From the NCBI RefSeq assembly GCF_022846655.1, contig NZ_AP025667.1, positions 1,463,001 through 1,527,000 of the forward strand: a stretch of DNA of 64,000 bases, in the 5' to 3' direction. The stretch comes from Streptomyces seoulensis (GTDB lineage Bacteria; Actinomycetota; Actinomycetes; Streptomycetales; Streptomycetaceae). The translations under genes and the position numbers were made by a program. Positions within the stretch are counted from its first letter, which is position 1. The number at the start of each line of letters is the position of its first letter. Below are positions 30,404 to 39,306 of this stretch, piece after piece. The notes below the pieces were generated by a model. It was not told where the DNA came from and searched no databases. It saw only the letters and a program-made list of their open reading frames with translations.

Positions 30404-31070
30404 GCTCGCCCCCGGTGCCGATGCGGTACCCGACCCCCGGCACGGTGGCGATGAGCCAGGGTTCGCCGAGCCGCTTGCGCAGGGCCGAGACGGTGATGCG
30501 CACCGCGTTGGTGAACGGGTCCGCGTTCGCGTCCCACGCCCGCTCCAGCAGTTCCTCCGCGCCGACGACCCCGCCCTCGGCGGCGACGAGGACCTCGAGC
30601 ACCGCGAACTGCTTCCGGGTGAGCGCGACATGACGCCCGTCCCGCTGGACCTCCCTGCGGAACGGGTCCAGCCGAAGCCCCGCGATCTCCCGTACGGGCG
30701 GCCGGTGATGGGCCCGCCTGCGGTCCAGCGCCCTGAGCCTGAGCACGAGTTCCCTGAGGTCGAAGGGCTTGGTGAGATAGTCGTCGGCGCCGAGCCCGAA
30801 CCCGGACGCCTTGTCGTCCAGCCGGTCGGCCGCGGTGAGCATGAGGATCGGCATACCGCTGCCGGACGCCACGATCCGCCGCGCGACCTCGTCACCGGAC
30901 GGTCCGGGGATGTCCCGGTCGAGCACGGCGATGTCGTACGCGTTGATCCCCAGCATTTCCAGCGCGGTGTCCCCGTCTCCCGCGATGTCCGCCGCGATCG
31001 CTTCCAGGCGCAGCCCGTCGCGGACGGCCTCCGCCAGATAGGGCTCGTCCTCGACGATCAGCACACGCAT
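30396..31070 (-). CDS. OmpR-family response regulator
   Basis: 224-aa regulator. Receiver domain with acidic patch EDEP, phosphoacceptor D51 (VLDRDIPG) and K101 (LTKPFD); C-terminal OmpR winged helix (LTRKQFAVLEVLV, TNAVRITVSALRKRLG). ATG 31070 marks the start of the receiver; longer in-frame upstream sequence is not family-like. Partner of the kinase at 29300. The divergent EEP-family gene at 31159 is a candidate target. Confidence 0.93.
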   Translation of the reverse strand: MRVLIVEDEPYLAEAVRDGLRLEAIAADIAGDGDTALEMLGINAYDIAVLDRDIPGPSGDEVARRIVASGSGMPILMLTAADRLDDKASGFGLGADDYLTKPFDLRELVLRLRALDRRRAHHRPPVREIAGLRLDPFRREVQRDGRHVALTRKQFAVLEVLVAAEGGVVGAEELLERAWDANADPFTNAVRITVSALRKRLGEPWLIATVPGVGYRIGTGGERG

Positions 31071-31158
31071 GCCGTCGAGGCTACGAGGCCGTACGTATCG
31101 TCCGCGTATCGGAAACCGCATACGCCGCGGCAACACCGCTCCGCCTTGGCTGGGCCGC

Positions 31159-32187
31159 ATGACGCGAAACCCACGTGCCTGGCGTACGGGCCTCCACCGG
31201 GCGCTCCTCGCCTGCTCCCGCCCGGAGCCCTGGAAGCGCGGCCCGGTGCTCACGGCGCTGGCGCTGCTGCTCGGCCTGCTCCCGCTGCTGCACGCGACGA
31301 TCCCGGACTTCGCGGGCCTGGGGAGCCTGGTGGAGAGCATCCTGCCGTGGCTGGGCGTATTCATCCCCGCACTGCTGGCCGCGGCGTGCTGGCGCCGCTC
31401 CCTCTCCGCCGCGACCGCGCTCCTGCTACCGGCCATCGCGTGGACGACCCTCTTCGGCGGCCTCCTCCACGACAAGTCCCACGCGGGCGGCGACCTCACG
31501 GTGGCCGCCCACAACGTCGGCGCCGCCAACCCCGACCCGGCCGGCACCGCCCACACCCTGGCCGCCTCCGGCGCCGACCTGCTGGCCCTGGAGGAACTGA
31601 CCCCGCAGGCAGCCCCGCTGTACGAGAAGGCGCTGGCCAAGACCTACCCCCACCACGCGATCCGCGGCACAGTCGGCCTCTGGAGCAAGCTCCCCCTCTC
31701 GGGAACCCGCACGATCGACATCATGAACTACGGCCCGCTGGCCGCCACGAGGCCGACCGCCGCCACCCTCCCCGAGAACCGGGCCCTCCACACCACGGTC
31801 ACCACCCCCGACGGCCCCCTGGCGGTCTACGTGGCCCACCTCGGCTCCGTCCGCCTCATGCCCCGCCACGGCTTCTGGACCGCCAGCCGGAACATCGGCG
31901 CCGCCGCCCTGACCAAGGCGATCACCACCGAGCGCAACCCCCACGTCCTCCTCCTGGCCGACCTGAACGGCACCTGGGACGACCGAGCCTTCACCGACCT
32001 CCGCGCCCGCCTCCACTCCACCCAGACCACCTCCGGCAACGGCTTCGGCTTCACCTGGCCGACAGCCTTCCCGATGGCCCGCATCGACCAGATCCTGTAC
32101 CGGGGCCTGACCGCCGACCGCTCCTGGACCCTCCCCGAAACGGGCAGCGACCACTTGCCGGTGGCGGCCACACTGACCTGGCCATAG
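31159..32187 (+). CDS. Membrane-bound endonuclease/exonuclease/phosphatase (EEP) family protein
   Basis: 342-aa protein with about three N-terminal membrane helices and a C-terminal EEP domain (VAAHNVGAANPDP, LEELTP, LADLNGTWDD, GSDHLPV), the last motif holding the catalytic His. Such actinobacterial proteins are presumed to act on phosphodiesters outside the membrane. ATG 31159 is used; an ATG at 31069 in frame gives a very basic extension. The gene is divergent from the response regulator, with 88 nt between. Confidence 0.83.
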   Translation: MTRNPRAWRTGLHRALLACSRPEPWKRGPVLTALALLLGLLPLLHATIPDFAGLGSLVESILPWLGVFIPALLAAACWRRSLSAATALLLPAIAWTTLFGGLLHDKSHAGGDLTVAAHNVGAANPDPAGTAHTLAASGADLLALEELTPQAAPLYEKALAKTYPHHAIRGTVGLWSKLPLSGTRTIDIMNYGPLAATRPTAATLPENRALHTTVTTPDGPLAVYVAHLGSVRLMPRHGFWTASRNIGAAALTKAITTERNPHVLLLADLNGTWDDRAFTDLRARLHSTQTTSGNGFGFTWPTAFPMARIDQILYRGLTADRSWTLPETGSDHLPVAATLTWP

Positions 32188-32210
32188 GGCTTCAGGGCTT
32201 CAGGGCCTCA
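32187..32210. repeat. 8-bp tandem repeat starting at a stop codon
   Basis: GGGCTTCA (32187-32194), GGGCTTCA (32195-32202) and GGGCCTCA (32203-32210) follow directly from the G of the TAG stop of the EEP gene. It is a short perfect/near-perfect array in the 3' UTR. Confidence 0.85.
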
Positions 32211-32229
32211 GGGACGTCGGCACGGCGAA

Positions 32230-32257
32230 GGCCGCCACCCCGGCTGGGATGGCGGCC
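32230..32257 (-). terminator. glnA terminator
   Basis: GGCCGCCA (32230-32237) and TGGCGGCC (32250-32257) form an 8-bp perfect stem with inner partial pairing. It lies 22 nt after the glnA stop and between convergent genes, so it may act both ways. Confidence 0.75.
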
Positions 32258-32278
32258 CTCTGCGTCAAGCGGCGACGA

Positions 32279-33688
32279 TCACACGTCGTAGTACAGCTCG
32301 AACTCGTGCGGGTGCGGGCGGAGCTGCAGCGGCGCGATCTCGTTGGTGCGCTTGTAGTCGATCCACGTCTCGATGAGGTCCGGGGTGAAGACGTCGCCCT
32401 GGAGGAGGAAGTCGTGGTCGGCCTCGAGGCGGTCGAGGACGGCCGGGAGGGAGGTCGGGACCTGGGCGACGCCCGCGTGCTCCTCGGGGGCCAGCTCGTA
32501 GAGGTCCTTGTCGATCGGCTCGGCCGGCTCGATCTTGTTCTTGATGCCGTCGATGCCCGCGAGCAGCAGGGCGGAGAAGGCGAGGTACGGGTTGCCGGAG
32601 GAGTCGGGCGCGCGGAACTCGACGCGCTTGGCCTTCGGGTTGGAGCCCGTGATCGGGATACGCATCGCCGCGGAGCGGTTGCGCTGCGAGTACACCAGGT
32701 TGATCGGCGCCTCGAAGCCCGGCACCAGGCGGTGGTAGGAGTTCACCGTCGGGTTGGTGAAGGCCAGCAGCGACGGGGCGTGCTTGAGGATGCCGCCGAT
32801 GTAGTAGCGGGCCATGTCCGACAGGCCCGCGTAACCGGCCTCGTCGTAGAAGAGCGGCGCTCCGCCCGACCACAGCGACTGGTGGACGTGCATGCCCGAG
32901 CCGTTGTCGCCGAAGATCGGCTTCGGCATGAAGGTGGCCGTCTTGCCGTTGCGCCAGGCGACGTTCTTCACGATGTACTTGAAGAGCTGGAGGTCGTCCG
33001 CGGCGGCGAGGAGCGTGTTGAACTTGTAGTTGATCTCGGCCTGGCCGGCCGTGCCCACCTCGTGGTGCTGGCGCTCGACCTGGAGGCCGTTCTTCTCCAG
33101 CTCCAGGGAGATCTCGGCGCGCAGGTCGGCGAAGTGGTCGACCGGCGGGACCGGGAAGTAGCCGCCCTTGTAGCGGACCTTGTAACCCCGGTTGTCCTCG
33201 ACGGCGCCGGTGTTCCAGGCGCCCGCCTCGGAGTCGATGTGGTAGAACGCCTCGTTCTCGGCGGTCTTGAAGCGCACGCTGTCGAACACGTAGAACTCGG
33301 CCTCGGGGCCGAAGAACGCGGTGTCGGCGATGCCGGTGGAGGCGAGGTACGCCTCGGCCTTCTTGGCCACGTTGCGCGGGTCACGGGAGTACTGCTCGCC
33401 CGTGATCGGGTCGTGGATGAAGAAGTTGATGTTCAGCGTCTTGTCGCGGCGGAACGGGTCCACGCGGGCCGTCGACAGGTCGGCGCGCAGCGCCATGTCG
33501 GACTCGTGGATGGCCTGGAAGCCGCGGATCGACGAGCCGTCGAAGGCCAGCTCCTCGTCCGGGTCGAACGCCTGGACCGGCACGGTGAAGTGCTGCATGA
33601 CGCCCGGCAGGTCGCAGAACCTGACGTCGACGAACTTGACGTCCTCGTCCGCGATGAACTTCTTGGCCTCGTCGGCGTTCTGGAACAT
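32279..33688 (-). CDS. glnA: Glutamine synthetase type I (GSI-beta)
   Basis: 469-aa dodecameric glutamine synthetase. Signatures are [46 protein letters not shown] and PNTK-like loops. DLYELAPEE carries Y397, the site of adenylylation by GlnE in this class. ATG 33688 follows AGGAGGAGCT; length is exactly standard. A strong GlnR box lies ~100 nt upstream. It works with the biosynthetically equivalent but unrelated glnII at 21335. Confidence 0.97.
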   Translation of the reverse strand: MFQNADEAKKFIADEDVKFVDVRFCDLPGVMQHFTVPVQAFDPDEELAFDGSSIRGFQAIHESDMALRADLSTARVDPFRRDKTLNINFFIHDPITGEQYSRDPRNVAKKAEAYLASTGIADTAFFGPEAEFYVFDSVRFKTAENEAFYHIDSEAGAWNTGAVEDNRGYKVRYKGGYFPVPPVDHFADLRAEISLELEKNGLQVERQHHEVGTAGQAEINYKFNTLLAAADDLQLFKYIVKNVAWRNGKTATFMPKPIFGDNGSGMHVHQSLWSGGAPLFYDEAGYAGLSDMARYYIGGILKHAPSLLAFTNPTVNSYHRLVPGFEAPINLVYSQRNRSAAMRIPITGSNPKAKRVEFRAPDSSGNPYLAFSALLLAGIDGIKNKIEPAEPIDKDLYELAPEEHAGVAQVPTSLPAVLDRLEADHDFLLQGDVFTPDLIETWIDYKRTNEIAPLQLRPHPHEFELYYDV

Positions 33689-33785
33689 CCAGCTCCTCCT
33701 ACTCCCGACCGTTCCCGCCGGGGTGGTAGATCGTTCGTGCGGCCAGTGCGGTGGCACACGCTGGTCTCGACCCTAGGGACGGGTG

Positions 33786-33823
33786 ATTTCTCGGGCGTGA
33801 CTCGTTTGTTTCGCAGAAGTTAA
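33786..33823 (-). promoter_or_regulatory. GlnR operator of glnA
   Basis: Minus strand TTAAC-n6-GAAAC-n6-GTCAC-n6-GAAAT with an exact 11-bp period, a close match to the GlnR consensus of two a/b site pairs. It sits ~100 nt upstream of the glnA start. GlnR is the nitrogen regulator of Streptomyces; it is not encoded in this window. Confidence 0.88.
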
Positions 33824-33898
33824 CCGGCCACCCCTCAACCGTAGCCCCGACACACCCCTGCGCACACCGCCCGAATCCGGGCGCAGTACCGTGGTCGG

Positions 33899-34366
33899 GT
33901 GGACAACAGGGAAGTGATGGGGTCGTGGCTCTCCGGGCCGCGCGCGGCCATGGAGGAAGCGGGAGCCGACTTCGGCTACCGGGGTGAGCAGCTCGGGCTG
34001 CCGGAGACCGGGCCGGACTCGATCGCCCGTCCGGGGCGCCGGCTCGGCGCCCTCGCCGTGGACTGGGGGCTGTGCGTGCTGATCGCATACGGCCTGATCA
34101 CCCACGGCAACAGCCCGGCCACCAGCAACTGGGCCCTGCTCGTCTTCTTCGCCATGAGCGCCCTCACCGTGGGCACCCTCGGCTCCACGCCGGGCAAGCG
34201 GCTGCTCGGCCTGCGCGTCGTCGCCCTGGAGACCGGCACCGTCAACCCGCTGCGCGCCCTGCTGCGCACCTTCCTGCTGTGCCTGGCGATCCCGGCCCTG
34301 GTCTGGGACCGCGACGGCCGGGGCCTGCACGACCGGCTCGCCAAGACCGTCGAGGTCCGGATCTAG
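33899..34366 (+). CDS. RDD family membrane protein
   Basis: 155-aa protein of the RDD family. Motifs PGRRLGALAVDWGLC, GKRLLGLRVVAL and WDRDGRGLHDRLAKTVEV are family hallmarks, with three membrane segments. GTG 33899 may be leaderless, as no ribosome site precedes it; an ATG at 33917 is preceded by GGGAAG. Divergent from glnA. RDD proteins are of unclear, possibly transport-related, function. The stop is the first base set of a tandem repeat. Confidence 0.85.
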   Translation: MDNREVMGSWLSGPRAAMEEAGADFGYRGEQLGLPETGPDSIARPGRRLGALAVDWGLCVLIAYGLITHGNSPATSNWALLVFFAMSALTVGTLGSTPGKRLLGLRVVALETGTVNPLRALLRTFLLCLAIPALVWDRDGRGLHDRLAKTVEVRI

Positions 34367-34421
34367 CGGCACAGGGCATACGAAGCGGCACAGGGCATAC
34401 GAAGCGGCACAGGACGTACGA
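34365..34421. repeat. 19-bp tandem repeat, three copies, overlapping a stop codon
   Basis: Three copies of AGCGGCACAGGGCATACGA at 34365-34383, 34384-34402 and 34403-34421, the third with two substitutions (GACG for GCAT in part). The first copy begins inside the TAG stop of the RDD gene, and the last runs straight into the bidirectional terminator. Confidence 0.95.
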
Positions 34422-34460
34422 AGGGGCGCCCGGAGTGAAGTCACTCCGGGCGCCCCTTCG
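34419..34460. terminator. Bidirectional terminator between convergent RDD and DUF4191 genes
   Basis: Bases 34419-34438 and 34441-34460 form a perfect 20-bp inverted repeat separated by 2 nt, one of the strongest hairpins in the window. It lies between two converging genes and should stop both transcripts. Confidence 0.92.
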
Positions 34461-34473
34461 CATGTCATCGGAA

Positions 34474-35175
34474 CTAGCGGGACTTGCCGCCGCCCTTCGG
34501 CATCCGCATGCCCTTGGGCATCGGTCCCTTGGGGAGCGGCATGTTGCTCATCAGGTCACCCAGCGCGCGCAGGCGGTCGTTGGTGACGGTCACCTGGGGG
34601 CCGGTCAGCACCCGGGGGTACTTCAGCATGGTCGTGCGCAGCTTCTTCAGCGGCACCTGGCCCTCGCCGTCACCGACGATCACGTCGTGCACCGGCACGT
34701 CCGCGACGATGCGGTTCATCTTCTTCTTCTCGGCCGCCAGCAGGCTCTTCACCCGGTTCGGGTTGCCCTCGGCCACCAGCACGATGCCGGCCTTGCCGAC
34801 CGCGCGGTGCACCACGTCCTGGCTGCGGTTCATCGCCACCGCCGGGGTGGTGCTCCAGCCCCGGCCGATGTTGTCCAGTACCGCGGCGGCAGCGCCCGGC
34901 TGGCCCTCCATCTGCCCGAACGCGGCCCGCTCCGCCCGGCGGCCGAACACGATCGCCGTCGCCAGCAGACCGAGCAGGACGCCCAGGATGCCGCCGTAGA
35001 CGGGGTGCCCGATCAGGAAGCCGATCACGAGGAGGACGGCGAAAATGCCGAGCCCGACAGCCGCGAGTACAAGACCGATCGTCTTGTCGGCCTTGCGGGT
35101 CATCTTGTACGTGAGGGCGATCTGCTTCAGTCGCCCTGCGCTCGCGGCGTCCGCCGCGGTTTCCTTCCTCGCCAT
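34474..35175 (-). CDS. DUF4191 membrane protein
   Basis: 233-aa protein. The N-terminal MARKETAADAASAGRLKQIA leads to a basic segment and two adjacent membrane helices (LVLAAVGLGIFAVLLVIG and YGGILGVLLGLLATAIV). A soluble ~130-aa domain with WSTTPAVAMNRSQDVVHR and a basic tail (KGPMPKGMRMPKGGGKSR) follows. DUF4191 is conserved in actinobacteria next to lipA, exactly the context here. Function unknown. Confidence 0.88.
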   Translation of the reverse strand: MARKETAADAASAGRLKQIALTYKMTRKADKTIGLVLAAVGLGIFAVLLVIGFLIGHPVYGGILGVLLGLLATAIVFGRRAERAAFGQMEGQPGAAAAVLDNIGRGWSTTPAVAMNRSQDVVHRAVGKAGIVLVAEGNPNRVKSLLAAEKKKMNRIVADVPVHDVIVGDGEGQVPLKKLRTTMLKYPRVLTGPQVTVTNDRLRALGDLMSNMPLPKGPMPKGMRMPKGGGKSR

Positions 35176-35248
35176 GCCCACGAGTCTACGTGGCCGCCGG
35201 AGCGCTCTCGACGGCGGTGCCCGCGCGGGGGCGGCGGGGTGGTGCGGG

Positions 35249-35446
35249 TCAGGGGCGGGTGGCGGCGCGGTCGAGGAACTGCTGGGCCTCGACCCGGTCC
35301 TTGGCGCGGCGGCGGTCCTCCAGGACGGAGGTCCAGGCGTTGCGGCGGGCGGTGCGCTGACCGCCCTGCAGCAGCAGCGTCTCGACCGCGCGCAGGGCGA
35401 CGGCAAAGGACGGGATGGCGGTGGCGCGGACGGGTGCGGCCTGCAT
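35249..35446 (-). CDS. Small hypothetical protein
   Basis: 65-aa protein, MQAAPVRATAIPS followed by an amphipathic helix FAVALRAVETLLLQ and a basic C-terminal half. ATG 35446 is chosen because GGGGGACC is upstream; a longer start adds an unlikely histidine-rich piece. Located between lipA and the DUF4191 gene. Function unknown. Confidence 0.55.
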   Translation of the reverse strand: MQAAPVRATAIPSFAVALRAVETLLLQGGQRTARRNAWTSVLEDRRRAKDRVEAQQFLDRAATRP

Positions 35447-35675
35447 GATCGAGGTCCCCCCTCGGTGCGGGTGGTGTACGTGGCGTGATATCAGGGTCAC
35501 TGATTGGTGTTACCAGTGCGTGACCGACCGGTCAAACGGTGGTGAAGCCCTGGCGTGGAACCCGTACACGCCGACGCGGCCCCGGAACCGCCCTCATCAG
35601 CGAGGACGGACGGGACCGCGTCGACTCGGCCATTACTGGCCAGTAGGAACTTGTGCGTGATTTCACACGACTTGC

Positions 35676-36641
35676 TCACACCGCCTGGGCGGCGATGTAC
35701 GTACCACGCTTCTCGATCGCCATCTGGTAGAGCCGCCCGGCGCGGTAGGAGGAACGGACCAGCGGGCCCGACATCACGCCGGAGAAGCCGATCTGCTCGG
35801 CCTCGTCCTTCAGCTCCACGAACTCCTGCGGCTTGACCCAGCGCTCCACCGGGTGGTGGCGCACCGAGGGGCGCAGGTACTGGGTGATGGTGACCAGCTC
35901 GCAGCCCGCGTCGTGGAGCTGCTTGAGCGCCTCCACGACCTCCTCGCGGGTCTCGCCCATGCCGAGGATCAGGTTGGACTTGGTGACCAGGCCGAAGTCG
36001 CGGGCCTCGCTGATGACCTTCAGCGAGCGCTCGTAGCGGAAGCCGGGGCGGATGCGCTTGAAGATGCGGGGGACCGTCTCCACGTTGTGCGCGAAGACCT
36101 CGGGGCGGGACTCGAAGACCTCGGCGAGCTGCTCGGGGACCGCGTTGAAGTCCGGGGCCAGCAGCTCGACCTTGGTGCGGCCGGTCTCGCGGCCCGCCGT
36201 CTGCGCGTGGATCTGGCGCACGGTCTCGGCGTACAGCCAGGCGCCGCCGTCCTCGAGGTCGTCGCGGGCGACGCCGGTGATCGTGGCGTAGTTCAGGTCC
36301 ATGGTGACCACGGACTCGCCCACCCGGCGGGGCTCGTCGCGGTCCAGCGCCTCGGGCTTGCCCGTGTCGATCTGGCAGAAGTCACAGCGCCGGGTGCACT
36401 GGTCGCCACCGATGAGGAAGGTCGCCTCGCGGTCCTCCCAGCACTCGTAGATGTTGGGGCAGCCGGCCTCCTGGCACACGGTGTGCAGGCCCTCGCTCTT
36501 CACGAGGTTCTGCATCTTTGTGTACTCGGGGCCCATTTTCGCCCGCGTCTTGATCCACTCGGGCTTGCGCTCGATGGGGGTCTGGCTGTTACGGACCTCC
36601 AGGCGCAGCATCTTGCGTCCGTCGGGTGCGACTGCGGACAC
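35676..36641 (-). CDS. lipA: Lipoyl synthase
   Basis: 321-aa radical SAM enzyme that inserts two sulfurs into protein-bound octanoate. Two iron-sulfur motifs are present: [12 protein letters not shown] for the auxiliary cluster and CTRRCDFC (CX3CX2C) for the radical SAM cluster, with the RSSYRAG tail. GTG 36641 follows AGGGAG; the upstream in-frame extension is not conserved in character. It matches lipB directly upstream on the same strand. Products modify E2 at 48865. Confidence 0.96.
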   Translation of the reverse strand: MSAVAPDGRKMLRLEVRNSQTPIERKPEWIKTRAKMGPEYTKMQNLVKSEGLHTVCQEAGCPNIYECWEDREATFLIGGDQCTRRCDFCQIDTGKPEALDRDEPRRVGESVVTMDLNYATITGVARDDLEDGGAWLYAETVRQIHAQTAGRETGRTKVELLAPDFNAVPEQLAEVFESRPEVFAHNVETVPRIFKRIRPGFRYERSLKVISEARDFGLVTKSNLILGMGETREEVVEALKQLHDAGCELVTITQYLRPSVRHHPVERWVKPQEFVELKDEAEQIGFSGVMSGPLVRSSYRAGRLYQMAIEKRGTYIAAQAV

Positions 36642-36746
36642 GACCGGCTCCCTGTAGCTTCGATTCTTCGGCGTAACCAGAGTACGCCCGTGTTCATTGG
36701 GCCTTGCGGGTGAGGAAAACCTCGCGGACGCAGGCCGCATTCCCGG

Positions 36747-37541
36747 TCAGACCGCGGCGGTCTTCTCGATCACCCTCGGCTTGAGGTCCGCGCTCTCCAT
36801 GACGTCCCGCAGATGGCGCTCGACCACCGGCACGACCTCCTCGATCGTGACGTCCCGGCCCAGCTCGTTCGCCAGGGAGGCGACCCCCGCGTCGCGGATG
36901 CCGCACGGGATGATGCGGTCGAACCAGCGGTTGTCCGGGTTCACGTTGAGGGCGAAGCCGTGCATCGTGACGCCCTTGGCGACGCGGATGCCGATCGCGG
37001 CGATCTTGCGGTCCTCGCGGCGCTGGCCCGCGTTGGAGGGCGCGTACTCCGGGCCGTTCAGCCGGGGGTCGAACTCCTCGTCGGCGATCCGGGGATCGAA
37101 GTCGAGGGAGAGGCCGCCCAGGCGCTGCTCGACCGGGTCGCCCAGCACCCAGACGCCGCTGCGGCCCTCGATGCGGGTGGTCTCGACCCCGTACTCCGCG
37201 CAGGCGCGGATCAGGGCCTCCTCCAGGCGGCGGACGTGCGCGATGACGTCCACCGGGCGGGGGAGCTTCTGGATGGGGTAGCCCACGAGCTGGCCCGGAC
37301 CGTGCCAGGTGATCTTGCCGCCCCGGTCCACGTCGATCACGGGGGTGCCGTCCAGCGGGCGCTCGCTCGCCTCGGTGCGGCGGCCGGCGGTGTACACCGG
37401 GGGGTGCTCCAGCAGCAGGACGGTGTCGGAGACCTCGTCGGCGAACCGGGCGGCGTGCACCCGGCGCTGCTCGTCCCACGCCTCCTGGTAGTCGACGGCG
37501 TCCGCGCCGAACCCCATGTGGACGAACCGCAGCTCACTCAC
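36747..37541 (-). CDS. lipB: Octanoyl-[ACP]:protein octanoyltransferase
   Basis: 264-aa enzyme that transfers octanoyl from ACP to lipoyl domains. Motifs are [22 protein letters not shown] (start of the family core), [18 protein letters not shown] and [30 protein letters not shown] 37541 follows AGGGAGG. It lies upstream of lipA with a 105-nt gap, probably co-transcribed. Confidence 0.96.
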   Translation of the reverse strand: MSELRFVHMGFGADAVDYQEAWDEQRRVHAARFADEVSDTVLLLEHPPVYTAGRRTEASERPLDGTPVIDVDRGGKITWHGPGQLVGYPIQKLPRPVDVIAHVRRLEEALIRACAEYGVETTRIEGRSGVWVLGDPVEQRLGGLSLDFDPRIADEEFDPRLNGPEYAPSNAGQRREDRKIAAIGIRVAKGVTMHGFALNVNPDNRWFDRIIPCGIRDAGVASLANELGRDVTIEEVVPVVERHLRDVMESADLKPRVIEKTAAV

Positions 37542-37792
37542 GGCAAGCGCCTCCCTCTGCCGGGCACCCCTCGTCGGGTCTGTCAGGCGCGTACGGCGCC
37601 CACGCCACTGTACGTCCGGCCGGGTGACGTCAGCCCCGCGGGTAATCCTCACACGATCGGATGAATGCCTGGGGATCTATGCGACGAGTTGTTCACTCTC
37701 CGCTACATTCGCGCCGTTCGTGAGGCCAAAAGGGCTGTTCACAGCCCGTCCCGGCACCTCAGTGGCCTGTCAGGCAGGAGACCGCACCGCAC

Positions 37793-39238
37793 ATGACGGA
37801 CCGACCCGCGCAGCGCACCCCCAACCGCCAGCTCGCCGCGCTCATCGCAGAGGCGGGGTTCTCCAACGCGGGTCTGGCCCGTCGCGTCGATCAGCTCGGC
37901 CTGGAACACGGGCTGGACCTCAGATACGACAAGACCTCGGTCACCCGCTGGCTGCGCGGACAGCAGCCGCGCGGGACCACTCCCGCCCTGATCGCCGAGG
38001 TGTTCACCCGCCGCCTCGGCCGCAGGCTCACCGCCCAGGATCTGGGTCTCGACGCGTGTGCGCCGGTGTACGCCGGGCTGGAGTTCGCGGGCACGCCCGA
38101 GGAGGCCGTGGACATCGTCAGCGGGCTGTGGCGCAAGGACTCCGGCAGCCATGCCGAGCTGCGCAAGATCGCGTTCACGCCCGCGGGACTGGTCGTGCCC
38201 AGCCGGGACTGGCTGATCGGCAAGGCCGACGACCGGGTGGCCCGCGAGCCGGCCGTCCGGGTACCGGCCCAGGCCCGGCCGGTGGAGGCCGGGCCCCTGC
38301 GTGCCCCGGGCACCGGTGCCGAGCGGCCGCCCGGCCACCGGGTGACCGGCGGGGACCTCGCCGCGCTGCGCTCGGTGGGGGAGCTGTTCCGGGCCCTGGA
38401 CGACCAGTACGGCGGTGGCCACGCCCGGCAGGCCCTCGTGCGCTACCTGGAGCACGAGTGCGAGCCGATGCTGCGCGGGAGCTACTCCGAGCAGACCGGC
38501 CGCAGGCTGTTCGGTGCCGCCGCCGACCTGACCCGCCTCGCGGGCTGGACCTCGTACGACATCGCCGCGCACGGGCTCGCCCAGCGGTACTTCGTGCAGG
38601 CCCTGCGGCTCGCCCAGGCCGCCGGGGACCGCGCGTACGGCTCCTACGTGCTGGTCACCATGAGCCGTCAGGCCGTCTACCTCGGGCACGGGCGGGAGGC
38701 CGTCCAGTTGGCGCGGGTCGCCCAGCAGGGGATCGGCACCGGCGCTCCGCCGGTGGTGCAGGCCCTGCTGCACGCCGCGGAGGCGCGGGCGCACGCCGTC
38801 CTCGGTGAGGCGCGGGCGTGCACCGGCGCGCTCGTACGCGCCGAGCGCGCCCTGGAGACGGCCCGGCCCGGTGACGACGTGCCGCACTGGGCGCGCTTCT
38901 TCGACGAGGCCCAGCTCGCCGACGAGCTCGGCCACTGCCACCGGGACCTGCACCAGTTCCGGGCGGCCGCCCAGCACGCGGAGCGTTCGCTGCGGCTGCG
39001 CTCCGCCGCGCACGCCCGCAGCCGCCTGTTCTCCCGCGTGGTCCTGGCCACCGCCCGTCTGGGCCTCGGCGACCTCGACCAGGCGTGCGCCCTGGCGGCC
39101 GAGGCCGCTGCCCAGGCCGCCGACATGCGCTCGGTCCGGGCCGTGGAGTACATCCGCGACTTCGAACGCCGCCTGGAGCCCTACCGCGACGCCCCTCCGG
39201 CCCGTGGGTACCGGGAGCGGGTGGCGGCGCTGGGCTAG
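37793..39238 (+). CDS. Large HTH regulator of the Streptomyces NsdA-like type
   Basis: 481-aa cytoplasmic protein. N-terminal HTH (NRQLAALIAEAGFSNAGLARRV, then KTSVTRWLRGQQPRGT) followed by a mostly alpha-helical C-terminal region with TPR-like repeats (~240-470). The overall layout resembles NsdA and other Streptomyces regulators of antibiotic production and sporulation; target genes cannot be inferred. CAGGAG lies 12 nt upstream of the ATG. It diverges from lipB. Confidence 0.8.
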   Translation: MTDRPAQRTPNRQLAALIAEAGFSNAGLARRVDQLGLEHGLDLRYDKTSVTRWLRGQQPRGTTPALIAEVFTRRLGRRLTAQDLGLDACAPVYAGLEFAGTPEEAVDIVSGLWRKDSGSHAELRKIAFTPAGLVVPSRDWLIGKADDRVAREPAVRVPAQARPVEAGPLRAPGTGAERPPGHRVTGGDLAALRSVGELFRALDDQYGGGHARQALVRYLEHECEPMLRGSYSEQTGRRLFGAAADLTRLAGWTSYDIAAHGLAQRYFVQALRLAQAAGDRAYGSYVLVTMSRQAVYLGHGREAVQLARVAQQGIGTGAPPVVQALLHAAEARAHAVLGEARACTGALVRAERALETARPGDDVPHWARFFDEAQLADELGHCHRDLHQFRAAAQHAERSLRLRSAAHARSRLFSRVVLATARLGLGDLDQACALAAEAAAQAADMRSVRAVEYIRDFERRLEPYRDAPPARGYRERVAALG

Positions 39239-39306
39239 GCGGTGCGGGGCCCTCCCGGCGGGCGTGAGGGCCCCGCAGCGGTGCTCGGCGTGGGCCGGGC
39301 CCCGCG

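Noticed and set aside
34365..34421. CRISPR-like direct repeats of 19 bp
   Set aside because: Units are directly adjacent with no spacers; no cas genes in the window.
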